Made by a program: the position numbers and the translations under genes. From NCBI GenBank assembly GCA_027919835.1, contig JANVFP010000002.1:682001-746000 (forward strand): a stretch of 64,000 nucleotides of DNA, given 5' to 3'. The notes beneath the pieces are model-generated. The model ran no database searches. It had not been told where the DNA came from and saw nothing but the letters and a program-made list of their open reading frames with translations. Below are positions 28,894 through 41,068 of the stretch, in pieces. Positions within the stretch are counted from its first letter, which is position 1; each line of letters opens with the position of its first letter. This stretch comes from Lentinula raphanica. Its lineage: Eukaryota; Basidiomycota; Agaricomycetes; Agaricales; Omphalotaceae.

Positions 28894-30947
28894 ATGGAAC
28901 TCGACGCTGTAGAAAACCGTGACTGGGACCAGCGCTCTCCCAGGCTATTCACATACAACGCCAATCCGAAACTGATCCCGCGTTTTAGCCTGAGGAGCAC
29001 CGGAAAGCCGGAGGAGGTTCATCGTGGTACGCTATGTAGGGTCGTTCATTCATCAGCTCAATTGTTCCAATATTTTCGTGCTGTAGATGACTCTGAACTG
29101 CCTCGCAGTGAGAAACTCGTTTCAAGATCAGTGCCGAACGTTACTAGCACGAATCGCTCTTCCAATCGCCATGAATTTCCCCAGTTACTTCAACAATTCT
29201 GGCTCTTGTTATTCTTTCGCCTTCCTGCCTTGTATCACACTAGGATGCTGCAGATTGGTGTCAATTCTGATATAGGAGCCGCTGATCTTCACCTCATGTC
29301 AACGACCTTGACTGCTCTCTGGAAACATCATGATGAACTACCACCTCTTCCTGCGAAATCTACAAGCGATGCTGTTCCGATTTCACCACACTTGATGCAT
29401 TTCAGAGTCTCCTGGGAGATGCTTGTCGATGATATGCTGCAAGAATGGAAAATGTTCAACATCATCTCTACGCTAATAGAAACGTAGGTGTTTTGAAAAA
29501 TCATTCCACGAGTATAGTTCACATCATCAATTTTGACTACGTAGGTCGGTCCCGCTCCTTCTCTCGTTGGACAGTCAAACAGGCTCCGATCCAATCGTCA
29601 AATTCTGTGCTTTACTCTCTTTCATTTGCGCTGGGATATCACTTCTGTGCGGAAGCTTTTGCGTGCTACAATTTGGATCTATGCGAAAAATGCCCAAGGC
29701 AGCTGAATGGACGCGAGTAAGTCCTCTCAAGATTCGAACTCGCGAAATTCTTTGCTTATATTTGCTCGTATTTGAAGGAAGCCCACAAATCGGATCAGCT
29801 CATGTGGTGGAACTGCTGGATCATGCTCGCCATGCCAGCAACTTGGTTGACGTGGTCAATTCTGCTGCTCCTCGCTTCGATGATGTCGTACACTTGGCGT
29901 AGCTTTTCCCAGCATCCCCTTTCGAGCGTTTCTGCACACACAATACTGTCTTTCCAGATCACGATCTCTGCCGTATTAGGCTGTGGTGTCTTTTGCGTCG
30001 TTGCTCTGGTATCCACACTCTGCTTACAATTCGGAGATCCATTGGAACAGAAGTTCGTATATCGGGCACTTGATGATCGCAGACCTTCCCCGAAGGAAAA
30101 TACAGTTACAAGCGAGTGGGAACAGCCCAAAGGCAGTCCTCAACATGCTGCGAAGTCTCCGAGTCTATCTGGGCTTCCTCGTTCACATGAACCGCTTCCT
30201 ACTGCTCCAATAAGCTCTGTCCATGCACCTTTCTCCACTACTAAACTGATGGACGCAGATACCATATACCCCGTACCTTCCGACCTCCCTCGTTATGTCC
30301 ATCATCGTGCTCAAAATTTTTCTCCGTGGAGTTCCTTCACCATTGAATTACAAAAGGTAATTACCATGTTGGATTTTTCAAATCATCTCTCTTCGCGACC
30401 AGCTGAACTTATGGTTGCTCAGGCATTTCAAAACTCCGCTTCTCCAAGTCCAGAGGATGATGCTTTTTCATGTATCGAGCGCTGGAATGAACAGGTTTTC
30501 ACACCAAATGGCTTGGAGGCTATCCTGTGTATGGAATTCCCCATCGGTTCAGAACAACAGGACCAAGGGATATATTCAGTGTACATCATGGATGTTGCAC
30601 ACGCCAATATTGGTGAGAAGCAGAGACTTGAAGATGAGTTTGGACCGTTACCGGCTTCGTTACACAAGATATGCTTGATCAAAGCTATGGCACCTTCTGT
30701 CTCGCGCAAAAGGGGATATCCTCTCGGGATCATGCTGGAGCGCGAACAACGAATCACAACGCAGACCTCCGAGCCTGGTACTAGGCCGCATAGACGTTCT
30801 TCGGTACCACCGGAAGGGTCAAGCTCTCAAGCCTATCAGAGTGCCAGTGCTCAGACTACCGACCGATCTGGAAGTCTGAAAACTCAATCCACTCATCATA
30901 CTAGGGCGAGGAGAACTGATTCAGCAGAGAGAACCAGACGAAGGTAA
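28894..30947 (+). CDS. Multi-pass membrane protein, mushroom-type orphan family
   Basis: Belongs, by my recollection, to a membrane-protein family common in Agaricomycetes and without known function. Exons 28894-29483, 29545-29716, 29778-30947 give 643 residues with phases closing. Residues 1-190 are soluble (RLFTYNANPKLIPRFSLRS). WEMLVDDMLQEWKMFNIIST then leads into the first membrane segment; three more follow (CALLSFICAGISLLCGSFCV; WWNCWIMLAMPATWLTWSIL; TILSFQITISAVLGCGVFCV). The tail is long, Ser/Thr/Arg-rich and disordered. A 66-nt stretch with GTAATT..CTCAG ends near 30357-30421 could be an additional in-frame intron. I took the ATG at 28894 because no ATG lies further upstream in frame. 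Confidence 0.7.
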
Positions 30948-31297
30948 AGAGTCCGTAATTCTATGAAGAGGCTTGTAAACTGTAAAATAGCGTTATGGTC
31001 TGGGCGCTTAATTCACTTATTCGCTATGATGCGCAGCTTAGCAACTGCAGTGTACTCAATCATGCCAGATCAATGCGGACGTATTTTTGTATTCCGCTGA
31101 ACCGTACGCAGTGTGCAAGCTCTCCAAGACCCCCAACTGCAATCCCTTGAACCAACTTGAACGAATGACACAAAGTTGACTCGCTGCAGCACGTGTAGAA
31201 AATAGCATCGGCGCCAGCGCTTAACCTGGTGACAAGTTTGACGCGAACCTCAACGGTCAGCCTGTAGCTCTCTCCATTCCCCTTGTCCACTGCTGTC
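30948..31297. other. Intergenic interval
   Basis: 3' flank of the membrane orphan and upstream region of the transporter. Nothing specific seen. Confidence 0.55.
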
Positions 31298-33641
31298 ATG
31301 CCCGAAGAAACAACGCCTCTGTTACAATCGGACTCGAGCCCGAACTCTCCTCATCAGCAAGGATATATCGAGACAGTCGAGTCAAATACAACTGCCAAAA
31401 CAATTTCAGAGGAGGAACATAATGCAATCTACAATAGGTTCTCGAAGGGAAGAAAGATCGTGATAGTCGCGCTCATATCGGTCTGTGGGCTGCTTCCTCG
31501 TAAGCTGGCGAATACGCTTCCTGCAATCGTGGCAATGTGACCCAATGTCAACTTGTGGAATGTAGTTTTTATCTCTGGGTCCTTCTTTCCATCAATACCA
31601 GCTATCTCCAGGGATATGGACACGTCCCCCTCCGTTGTCAGGTCTGTGCTCGAACTCTGAATGGAGGCATCAACCTTGATCTAAACGTTTTCATTACTCT
31701 AGTTTGACCGTTAGTGTTTCGATTTTCGCAGCTTGTATAGGAGCGCTTGCAGGAGCATCTTATTCGGGATTTTGTGCGTGGTCTTGTTCGCGTTTCCTAC
31801 TCGTGGCTCATTCGTTTCTCTATCTCCAACCAATGTTCGCCCTCGAAAAACTCACTTAGATGGCCGCAAACCTGTCTATCTCGTCGGGTTACCCCTCATC
31901 ACGATAGGATCCATCGGGGTGGCATTCTCCCGTACAATGCCCGAGCTGATGTTATGGAGATTCTTACAAACATTCGGAGGTAGTCCCGGGCTTTCTGTTG
32001 GTGCAGGTGTGGTTGGAGATATATATCGACTGGAGGAGAGGGGAACGGCGATGGGAGTGTTCTTTGGCGTGAGTAATTATATCTCGGCAAATTCTCAGAA
32101 CCTTTTATCCAGCCTCACATGGGCTCCGGAGGTTACCTTTCTCCTCTTTGTGATCCATATCCCGAGTTGTTACTAACTCATTCACCCGTCTTCTGCAGGC
32201 TTGCCTTCTGGGTCCTGCCCTCGCGCCACTCTTTGGAGGTGAGTACTTGGCACCTGGCACCTGCTGACTCCGATTGCATTTATAACCTTGAGCAGGTGTG
32301 ATATCCCACTACGCTTCTTGGCGGATAACCCAGCTGTTCCTTGGCGTATGGGGCCTTTTGGCATTCATATGTATCGCAACGATGTATCCCGAGACAAGTA
32401 TCCCTGGCTCAAGAGGAATAGATAAAAAACGCGCAGAGCTTGTTGCTCAAAACGTAGCACAAGGTGAAAAATGGTTCAGGATCATCTGGATTAACCCGTT
32501 GAAGACATTGAGCTTGCTCAGGAGTCCGAATTTGCTGGCTGTAGTGCGTGTTTCTGTCAGGTTTTCATCGTCACGGTTTTGATTCTCGACGGTATATTGC
32601 ATTAGGCACTCGCTGGCACGGTAGTACTACTCACTGACTATGGTATGACCCACCCCATGCATATTCATCCATTTATTTCCTGTTGCCCGTAGTCATTCTA
32701 ACACCTCTATCTGCAACACTTGTGAGTTGCTTCTTATGATGTTCTCGGTGCTCATCATTTATACTGAATGTTTTCGTCGTAAGGGCGTACGATATGGAAT
32801 TACGAATCAAGCCGTTCTTGGGGCATGTTTCATTCCAATAGGACTTGGTAACTTCAGTCAGTGTTGACATCTCACTTATCACTTTACACCTTTACACTCT
32901 TCGCTTCTCGTTGACTCCTTTTGACAATATAGAGTGCTCACTGTCTAGATAGTTGGTGCCCCGACTGCAGGTTATATTTCAGACCAAATCCTGAAGCGCA
33001 AGCGAATTCAACGCAAGGGGGAGTGGTATCCAGAGGACCGGCTCATTGGCACTTTGATCGCCTCAGCGACATTGGTGCCGTTAAGTGTGCTGGGTTTTGG
33101 TCTGATAACCACATATGTCGAAGGAAGAGTGGGATTATATCTAGACTTTCTGTGTCTATTCGCCAATGGTGTAGGAGTAAGTATTTGCTGAGGAGACGAC
33201 CTAAGGCGAAACTCATTATCATCTCTTGTCTTAGGTGGATCTTGTCCTCAGCCCTTCTGCGGCATACATTGTGGATGTTATGCATTTAAGAAGTGCTGAA
33301 AGTATGGCTGCTAATAAGTAATTGCTCTTCAATTAATTATCTTACCATCATCAACTAACCAGACGCTGTATAGTGGCGTTCGTTCCCTTCTCATCTCTAT
33401 ATTACTCGCTGCATTGATGCCGATGCTCGAGCACGTTGGATTAGTATGGACCAATCTGTTATCGGCGTTGCTAGCATGGATAGGATTCGTGTGAGTACTA
33501 CTACACTTTAACTATAGAGATGGCAGTCTCTGAAAACCTACCGGTCTTTCTTCTCTCAGATTACTCTGGTGCACAATAAAATACGGAGAACAAATGCGAT
33601 CTTGGGTTGACGTCGGTTATACGAGGATAGAAGAGAGCTAG
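31298..33641 (+). CDS. MFS transporter, DHA1 (drug:H+ antiporter-like) family
   Basis: Proton-coupled exporter of small molecules at the plasma or vacuolar membrane; substrate unknown. ATG at 31298, stop TAG at 33639-33641, about ten short exons. Exon 1 ends GLLP at 31499 and resumes FISGSFFPSIPAIS, typical of DHA1 TM1. Splicing yields YGRKPVYLVGLPLI (the loop 2-3 signature), LQTFGGSPGLSVGAGVVGDIY in TM4-5, then TQLFLGVWGLLAFICIATMY, PTAGYISDQILKRKRIQRKG at loop 8-9, and a last helix before RSWVDVGYTRIEES. Many frames look broken in raw sequence, but every break I checked falls on a GT..AG intron, so I regard it as intact. Confidence 0.82.
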
Positions 33642-33840
33642 TCAGAGGGAGGTCATCGATGTGCAGTTACGAGGGCACAGTTCTAGGAATGCTTTCATTA
33701 GCTGTGAATAACATAGGACTAGAACGAAGTTCAAAGAGTCTTCAAGTTCGAGAATCGAAGGAAGTTCGCCGGTTCGGCATCGCGATGAATGATCTCGACT
33801 TGCTGTTTTTCACACACGGCCAAACTTCCCTTTTCTCCCC

Positions 33841-35207
33841 ATGGACTCTGACCGTAAATCCACTGTGTCTTCATTCTACGGTGCAAGACGAGGCTCTGAA
33901 GATGCGCTGAATAACGACTTTCCTTCTTATGCTCCAAATTACCCCAACCATGCCCAAGGACGTGGCAGAGACGATGCTTCCTCCTTCTTCGACCCAGATA
34001 GAATGTCCCGTAATCTGGATGGCGTAGGACGGGCCAGTACTGCTGGATACAACCGAGGCTCTTACTTTCTCGCCGGAAGGGAGGAACCGGTCAAGGGTGG
34101 TCGGGATGAAGAAGAAGCTGGCGGTAATGGCGGAGCCTGGGATATCTATGCTGATTTCAACAATGAAGGTCCAAGATATAGCAGTGCATTTACATCTTCT
34201 GCTACCCCAGCTGATGCGTATGTGCATAATGTTATCTACAAGGTCATACTCTCATGAACTTGCTAGGTACCATCCATTGGTTCAGAAAGAAGAAGCTCCA
34301 AGTACTATTGGACCCGTGGAGATGGTCACAGTGCCTGCGATGGGTCCTGAATGGCAGCGCGAAGAGCTGAAGAATATGACTAAGGCAGGAAAGCGGGAGA
34401 AGAAGTCAGAGAGCAGAAGACAAGCATGGAGGGAATGGAACCGGGGTCAACGCGGAATCTGCGGCAAATGGTTCACTCGCAAAATGCTGATCATTTTCCT
34501 CTTCGTCCTCTGTTGCTGGTACGTTTTTCTCGCCTTTTACTCCTCGTACGCTTCCTTAAGATTATGCCAGCATCGGAATCATCCTTGCCTTCACCATTCC
34601 TCGTGTTCCCGCATTCGCCTTCAATACCAGTACACCATTGGCGAATGCCACGGGAGATTGGAAAGATGCCATCCCAACTGTATTCAGCCGGTCTCCGACT
34701 AATTTCTCATTTGCCGCATTCGCCGACCTACAGGTCAACACGGAGTCTAACTTCCTTCCGCTCACTTTCAATCACCTTCGAGCAACCATCTATGATCTAG
34801 ATACTGGTAATCAAGTTGGTTCGGGCGATTTAGGGCACCGGACGTTCCCCGCGAAAGCACTGTCCAGCTTCCAGCTGCCTCTCAATTTCACTTACTCAGC
34901 CGTGAATACCAGTGACACAACCTGTGAGTATACCTGGCTTATCGTCTATTTCGCCGCTCATTTGTTTCAGGGACAAATTGGTATGATGCGTGCAGAAATG
35001 CCGCCAATGATGTTGATGGGGTAAGACCAGGCAAGTATCCTCTAGTTCTCGAAAACGACTTGAGTTCTGATTTACGATTCAACTTTAGCGGTGAAGTTCA
35101 CTATAAAACTCGATATGGACATTGCTGGTCTTCCTAACAAGCCTTCCACTCAAGCTTCAGTGTCCAATGCCAACTGTCCTGTTGAATTGGCTGAAAATGC
35201 TGGTTAA
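33841..35207 (+). CDS. Single-pass type II membrane protein with LEA2-like lumenal domain
   Basis: Exons 33841-34217, 34267-34518, 34571-34923, 34971-35030, 35089-35207 give 386 residues, all phases closing. Residues 1-205 are cytoplasmic, Gly/Asp/Arg-rich, ending in a basic run (KREKKSESRRQAWREWNRGQ). One membrane helix follows (LIIFLFVLCC joined to IGIILAFTIP). The lumenal part has beta-rich, N-glycosylation-rich sequence (NTSTPLANATGDW; FSFAAFADLQVNTESNFLPL) resembling the water-stress/LEA2 fold, and ends CPVELAENAG. Function unknown. The last intron (35031-35088) appears to be of the GC-AG type, because only a GCAAGT donor keeps the frame. Confidence 0.7.
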
Positions 35208-35686
35208 AACCGTGCAATAATGTTTCAAACTCATTTGGACTATCCACCTTCTTCATTTACCTGGTTATACTACATAAACATTCTGAGAACCCGCTAATTT
35301 TATTGCCGTGTGGAACATTCTTTCATATCCTTCGAACTGTGTCGCTCTCTTCTCAATGAATATCTCATTACGAGTTTCATTTGTACCATCTATATACAGC
35401 ATACTACGGTCCCTATCTCATATCCAATCAGAAAGAGACATGAATCGAGTTCGACGTAGTCCAGCCTATGAAGAACGAGTTATATGAGGGAAATGCAAAG
35501 GCCTACAAATGAGAGGTAGTATTTTGAACAAGTCATGGTAACAAAAAACCCAAACCAGTGTGTATCCTTCTACCGTAGAGAAGAAAAGTCAAACCCATGA
35601 TATTCCCACTATAGAACACTAAAGAAGTGTTATGGCCATCATTGCCATGCTGCATGTCCGAAGATAGCCATTGTTTTTGAGACCAG
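35208..35686. other. Convergent intergenic interval
   Basis: 3' flanks of the LEA2-like gene (+) and the disordered protein gene (-). AT-rich, with no gene or repeat recognised. Confidence 0.55.
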
Positions 35687-38033
35687 TTATTGGAGTAAAG
35701 TAAGGCCTGCAAGACCCAACAACGACGAATTGTCTGTCTCTGGTGACATACTACTATCCCAGTCCCTTGAATGTTCCAAGGCTTGAGAAGACAAAACCTC
35801 TGACAGTTTGGAACACGTCGTCTAGAGGAATCGTTAATGTGTAGCTGATTGCACGGTACTGGAGTTCAACTTACATCATAACTGTTTCGGCCTCCGAGTT
35901 TTCCACTACATTCTGGTTCAAGACAAGGGACTTGAAGCCCGCTTAAGTCTGATGACAAGTCATGATAAGAATTCGCAGCTGCCGCGTCTTTGGCCTCCTC
36001 GGTTGATCCACTGCCATCCGACATATCTATGAGGGTGCATTCACTGTCAGTTGGTTGGTTATAAGTCGATAATCTGAGTGTGGAAGTCGGCGAGTTCAAC
36101 TCGGACCTGAAGGTGCCAGAATGCCCCGTTGGAGTTGATTCGGTTGATTCGTCTAAATCAATGAGTAATCCATTTGGGAATGTATGGCCAATGCAAGATT
36201 CTGTTTTCGATGGAGCGTACAACGAATCAACGACATTCCGTGTTGTCTCGAGTGGGGGTAGAGGCTGCGGTGTTTTCGGTAAGGGTCGACCGGGATAATG
36301 ACGGCGGGTAGGGGTCCGCACGGAGGCATGTTCACTGAACATAGGCCCAGGTGGGGCGGTGGTAATGAGGGAGGGAAAAGGTACCTGAAGACGACTAGGT
36401 ACGGGCCTCTGCGCTTGAGGAATGGATCTCTGGTCGGTAGGATGAATCAGATCAGATGATGATTTCGAGTTTCCAGGACTGATACTATCATCTGTTGTGA
36501 CGAAAGAACGAGGTTGGGCCACAGTATCTCCAATGAAGGTGTCAACAGACGGAGACGGCGGACCTTCATTCGTGTCGGAAGCAAAGTATATATGACCCCC
36601 GTTCTGAGAACGGCGCTCACCGCTTTCTCCTCCACTATCTACGGGAGTCAAGGGGAGGGGTGTATCCAGAGCCAGCTGGAGAGGATTCACCACCGGACTA
36701 AACAGGTTTGGATGTCTAGCAATCCATGACTGTGAGCTCAACGGCGATGACGTGGCTATTCGATTCTTGGGAACTGATGTAGGGCTTGGAGGAGATGTAC
36801 CAGGGTTCTGTAAGATTCCCGAGACAGGCAGAGGGTCTCGTGGGTTAGGAGAAACATACAAAGAAGGTCGTTGGCGTGACGACACATTTTGAGAGTGCGC
36901 AGTTCTGGATGGTGATTCAGCTCGACACTGGCTGCGACTGTTGGACTCTGCGAAAACGACATCAGACGGATTGCGATTGAAGGTGAAATGTGTTTGGACT
37001 GGAGATGGTGAACCAGAGTCTGGTGAAGGTGGGCTCGTCAACGATTCAACGGCTGACATGAGACTAGTGGGAGGCACAACCTCCCAAGCATCTAGAGGCT
37101 CGGCAGGTTTCTCCTTGCCTTTCAGGGTAGCCTTTCGCTCGGACTTCACGAGAGATACAGACGATGGAGCCGACAGTGGCAGACGAAAGAATGAGCCGGC
37201 GGAAACGGTTTTAAGGGAAGTCGTGCTTCGGAAGAAAGACGTGTTTCTGTGAAAGGAGTATGGCGATGCGGACTGAGCAGATAGTGTACGCTCTTGTATC
37301 GCTATAGGCCTGTGAGTAAAGAGCCTCAAAGGCGAAAGAGACATATGTCTCCGTTTATGTTGCGTATCGACCGGGGTAGGTGGGTCATGATCCTCCAGGA
37401 GAGCCCTACCGCGACTGCCTATGAATTCGACTTCTTGGCTTATCCCTTCACGTTGTGTTATATCTCCGTGAGCTTCGATAACCTCGAGGGACTCATCGGA
37501 GTCACTGTCATAATTCACATACTGAGACCGCGAGAAATGAAAGTTTTCCGGAGGGGCGTAGGATTGCCTGGCCCGCCCCGGGTGGTTGTAGATGCCGAGT
37601 GTGGTGGTGCTAGGGCATACTGATACAGGAGGACTTGACATAGCCTCTTGAAAACTAGGTGGTGGGTAGTCCGGTATTCCTAAAATACATGAGTACGCTT
37701 GAATATGATATTAAATAACGCCTTACCGGTACCATCTGAGTATCTAATTTCTGGATTCAATCCTTGCTGATCAGAAGGAGTGGACTGGTCATGTCTGGTT
37801 GCCCTCCCGGACTGACAGGACTCAGACGTTCGGGAGTCGTCGTTTGAGATAGTGTTGCGACTAAGCTCCCGTCCGCGAGAGGAGCCTTTTTGTTTTGAGA
37901 GCTTTTTTGACTTGGTTTGTCGAAGGCGAGTACCGTTTTGCTTGCCATCCTCTGGTGGCTGTTCGTGATGGGTAGCAGTGCGATAGTTGAGATATGGAGC
38001 AATATGAGCTGCGTCCGCAATTCTGTGAGGCAT
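35687..38033 (-). CDS. Large intrinsically disordered Ser/Pro-rich protein
   Basis: No domain recognised. ATG at 38033; one intron near 37680-37731 joins SDGT to GIPDYPPPSFQEAM, whose PPPSF is close to a PPxY-type WW-domain ligand. The long second exon (37679 down to 35875) is Ser/Thr/Pro-rich with many SP/TP sites, suggesting heavy phosphorylation, and a few acidic patches (NYDSDSDESLEVIEAHGD). Translation can stop at 35866, but a perfect GTAAGT donor there and an acceptor near 35822 join a 32-residue tail ending LLGLAGLTLLQ at 35687, which I prefer. It might act as a scaffold or adaptor, but nothing shows this directly. Confidence 0.62.
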
Positions 38034-38774
38034 TGCAACTTGAAGCGAAGGTACTCGTCGTAAGTGAGCGAAAGGTGCAACTTTTACTCGAGATCATCGC
38101 GCGACCTTGGCGAGGCGAACATGCACCAGACTGCTGCTGTGTGTCATCTGTAGTTATCACGCGAATTGGACATGATAAGATAGGACGACTTTCAATCCGA
38201 GTACAGCAGTGAACTCTGGTAGCTTCATGATGTAGAATCTCGGAAGCAAGTTCAAATTTTCAATCAAAGAAGATTCAGTACAATTTTGTCACGACCTGCT
38301 ACTTCCACTGAGAGAGTCAGAGGAACTCCGAACAGCGAGGAGGGAGGTGACATGCTGCAAAAATAAGAGTCAGAACCGCATAGCCAGTGAGATGACAGAA
38401 GTTGAGAAGATGACTGTCACAGGACGGAGGACGACAAAAAAATCAATTGGTTTTTGGCGCCAACTTGGAGCGCGACTAAGTTCGTCTGATGGCTATAAAT
38501 CCATTCTGGATAAGTGCTTTGAACTCTTCAGGATTTTCACAAGCTATAGTGTGGTTCCTCCGCTTCGATAGCATCTGTCGACTCAAATGACCGGGAATAA
38601 GTTTCGTAGAGCTTGATTCCGAGTCCCGACGACATAAGAACTTGTCCATTGTCAGTGTCAGCAGAGAGAAGTACGTATGTCTCTGCATAGAAATTGCAAA
38701 AGAGTATTGTTACTGTATAATGATAAGTCCAACAAGGGTGCGAGTGCATATGCCAGATCGTCTTTCGTATGTAG
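38034..38774. other. Intergenic interval
   Basis: Upstream region of the disordered-protein gene and downstream flank of the APH-like gene. Several short overlapping frames, none with splice or domain support. Confidence 0.5.
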
Positions 38775-40071
38775 TTAAGAGTCCTTCGTATTTTCGTTGA
38801 TCCAATCCTGCATAAAGTGAGCTTTAGGCCAAGGCAATGTCGCCACTTCAGCGAATCGGCGCTTGAGTTCCAATCTTGGATTCTGTACGACAGTCAGGAT
38901 GAACTGTTCAAGCGTGAGCTTTTGAAGCTCCCTTATGTAGGTGTCTTTGAACATCTGTGTCTCCCGCGGATTGCGCTTACGGGACATGCCAGGACATTCT
39001 TGTCCAAACCACGATGGATAACACACTAGTGCCCATAGGGGAACCGTCAACGAGGTTTCCCAGTCCAGAACGCATAGAATCTGTCCTCCTTCGCGAGCAA
39101 ATATAATGTTTCTATGCGAGGTTGCCGTTAGTGATCAATCAGCTGGAAAATATAGAAAAACTTCCTTACTGTGGATTGAAATTCATGTGGGCTAGAACGA
39201 ATGGACCCCATTTACATCTGTCCAGAGGGTCTTCAACAATACTCGTCACCAGGTCTCGAAGTTTAGGAAGCATCTGCCGAGCCAGTCGCCAGCGTTTGTC
39301 GTCACTTATGCGGCACTTATACGTAGATAAAGCGAGCTGCGGGACGTTCTCCATGATTTCGATCTCTTCCGACAACGCTGCTCTCAACCAACTCGCCGAT
39401 GTTTTCCATGGACCACGATCGTAAGGACCATAGGTTTGTCGAGTTTCTGATTCGGGTTTGCACCATGCGACTGGTCCAAGATAATAGTAAGAATGCGAGG
39501 GAGCCACCCCTGGGGTGAAATATAACGACCCGATGCGGTCAAACCTCAGTTTTGATAACTCTAGGATAATTTTGGCGTAGTCTCGAATGGTTCTGAGCTT
39601 CGCGTCAAGCGGAAGATCTTCCCAGGTAGAGCTATTCATGAGTTCCCCTTCGGCCTGGCGCACACAAGGTTGTGTCAAATCACATAACAGGGTGCGAATA
39701 GGCGGAATCATACGAAAGAGATTATTGAAAACGGCCGTCCAATGACATTCTCTCGAGACGGACAGTATCCGTAAACGATTGGTACCGGAATGGATGTCCT
39801 TGATCTGACGAACACCATGGTAGCTATCTGCATTCGAGGATCTTGATTAAGCGTCGCTAGGATTCACAAGACACTAAGAGCTTACCTCTGACTCCATGCT
39901 CATGTAGGAAGATGCTTTAGCGTCGGTCGAGACGCGAGCAATAACTTTTGCAGGGACATGATTGCGAAGATGTGGGGGAACACGAAGATGAAGTAGATAT
40001 AGCTGCGATATGAGATCACGTATGAGCTCCTTCATTTCGGGAGCACCCGAAAAAACATGGACGTACTTCAT
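38775..40071 (-). CDS. APH/choline-kinase-fold phosphotransferase-like protein
   Basis: Aminoglycoside-phosphotransferase-like family, greatly expanded in mushrooms; natural substrates mostly unknown. Exons 39886-40071, 39714-39827, 39170-39654, 38775-39111 total 1122 nt (373 residues) with all phases closing. Blocks: AKVIARVSTDAKASSYMSME (ATP-lobe), then EIATMVFVRSRTSIPVPIVY, LRFDRIGSLYF, FVLAHMNFNPQNII near 257, CVLDWETSLTVPLWALVCYP near 285, and WPKAHFMQDWINE. The catalytic loop reads H-x-N where families of this type have H-x-D, so the catalytic base may be lost; the metal-binding DWE Asp is kept. The N-terminus is the least certain part: a further exon upstream (to about 40250) may exist. 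Confidence 0.75.
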
Positions 40072-41068
40072 TGTAGTCAGATATATGGTACGCCTGGTTA
40101 GGCGTGGCGCACGGAACGCCGAACAGACGTTGGGTTACACCACAGAACTGAGTGGTATCAGGAATCGATGTCGGTTTTCTTCCTTGCCGGGAAGGATAGT
40201 TGAGGAGGATAGGCACCTCGAAACCTTGAACGGTGGCCGTCATTTCTACCAAGCACAGTTATGGTGGAGCGATCCTTGGATTCAAGTAGTGGGTGTATAG
40301 TTGATAGGTTATGCTCGAAATGTGATCAAATCGACATTCGGAAGAAAAGAACTTTCCAAGCAATGTTGATAGTGTGTGGCCGTGGAACGTTTATCGGGGG
40401 ATAATATAACAGCGGATCCAAAGTAGGAAGTTGTACCAGACACATCCCATAGAAGGGAAAAGCGAACCATTCGATCTCGGCTTATGAAAATTCTGCGAAA
40501 GCTAATAGCCAAAGTTAGCCCTTCGACATCACACAAGGGGCATAAGTAAAGTACGAGTCCACGTGTGGAGTATTACCTTGCCCTTCAAGAGTCTGAGAGC
40601 GACACGGTGCTTGCCGCATTGAACTCTAGCCTCATGTTTCCCCATGAACACAGCTAGCCATCAGAATCTCCAATTCATGTATCTGTTCCTTCACAGCCGC
40701 ACCTCGACAGAATTGGTGAGCTTGAGACAGGGATTCTGAACATTCCTTGAATCAATGACGGTGAGAAGGAGGGTCGTGCTGTTCTCTTGGACATGTGCAA
40801 AGTCAAACGCGAAGTCGCGAAGAAGTTACTGATACTTATGGCAGCGGAAAGTAATCCTCTGAGGTCATCCCGAGATCAGTATTACATACCATGGTTTCGA
40901 AAGGTCCACACGAAATTCTGCCATCGGCTCATCTCCAGCTCTAAATCATGATAGCAACATCATCTTGAGAAAGCTCTGATAGAAACAACCATAGATTAAC
41001 GATATACATACAATCATCAGAATCGCACATACAAAACAAACACAGCAGACGGTGCCAATGGTCATCGA
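40072..41068. other. Intergenic interval
   Basis: About 1 kb. The first 180 nt may hold an upstream exon of the APH-like gene; the rest contains only short unsupported frames on both strands. Confidence 0.45.

Noticed and set aside
29717..29777. tRNA-like T-loop (GATTCGAACTCG)
   Set aside because: It lies within a well-supported intron and lacks a matching acceptor stem, D-arm or anticodon arm.
31298..33641. Transporter pseudogene
   Set aside because: Raw frames appear broken many times, but each break checked coincides with consensus intron ends that restore conserved MFS motifs.
37757..38160. Two overlapping minus-strand frames of about 100 codons upstream of the disordered protein
   Set aside because: A third frame starting at 38033 splices cleanly into the main exon; the other two have no splice partner.
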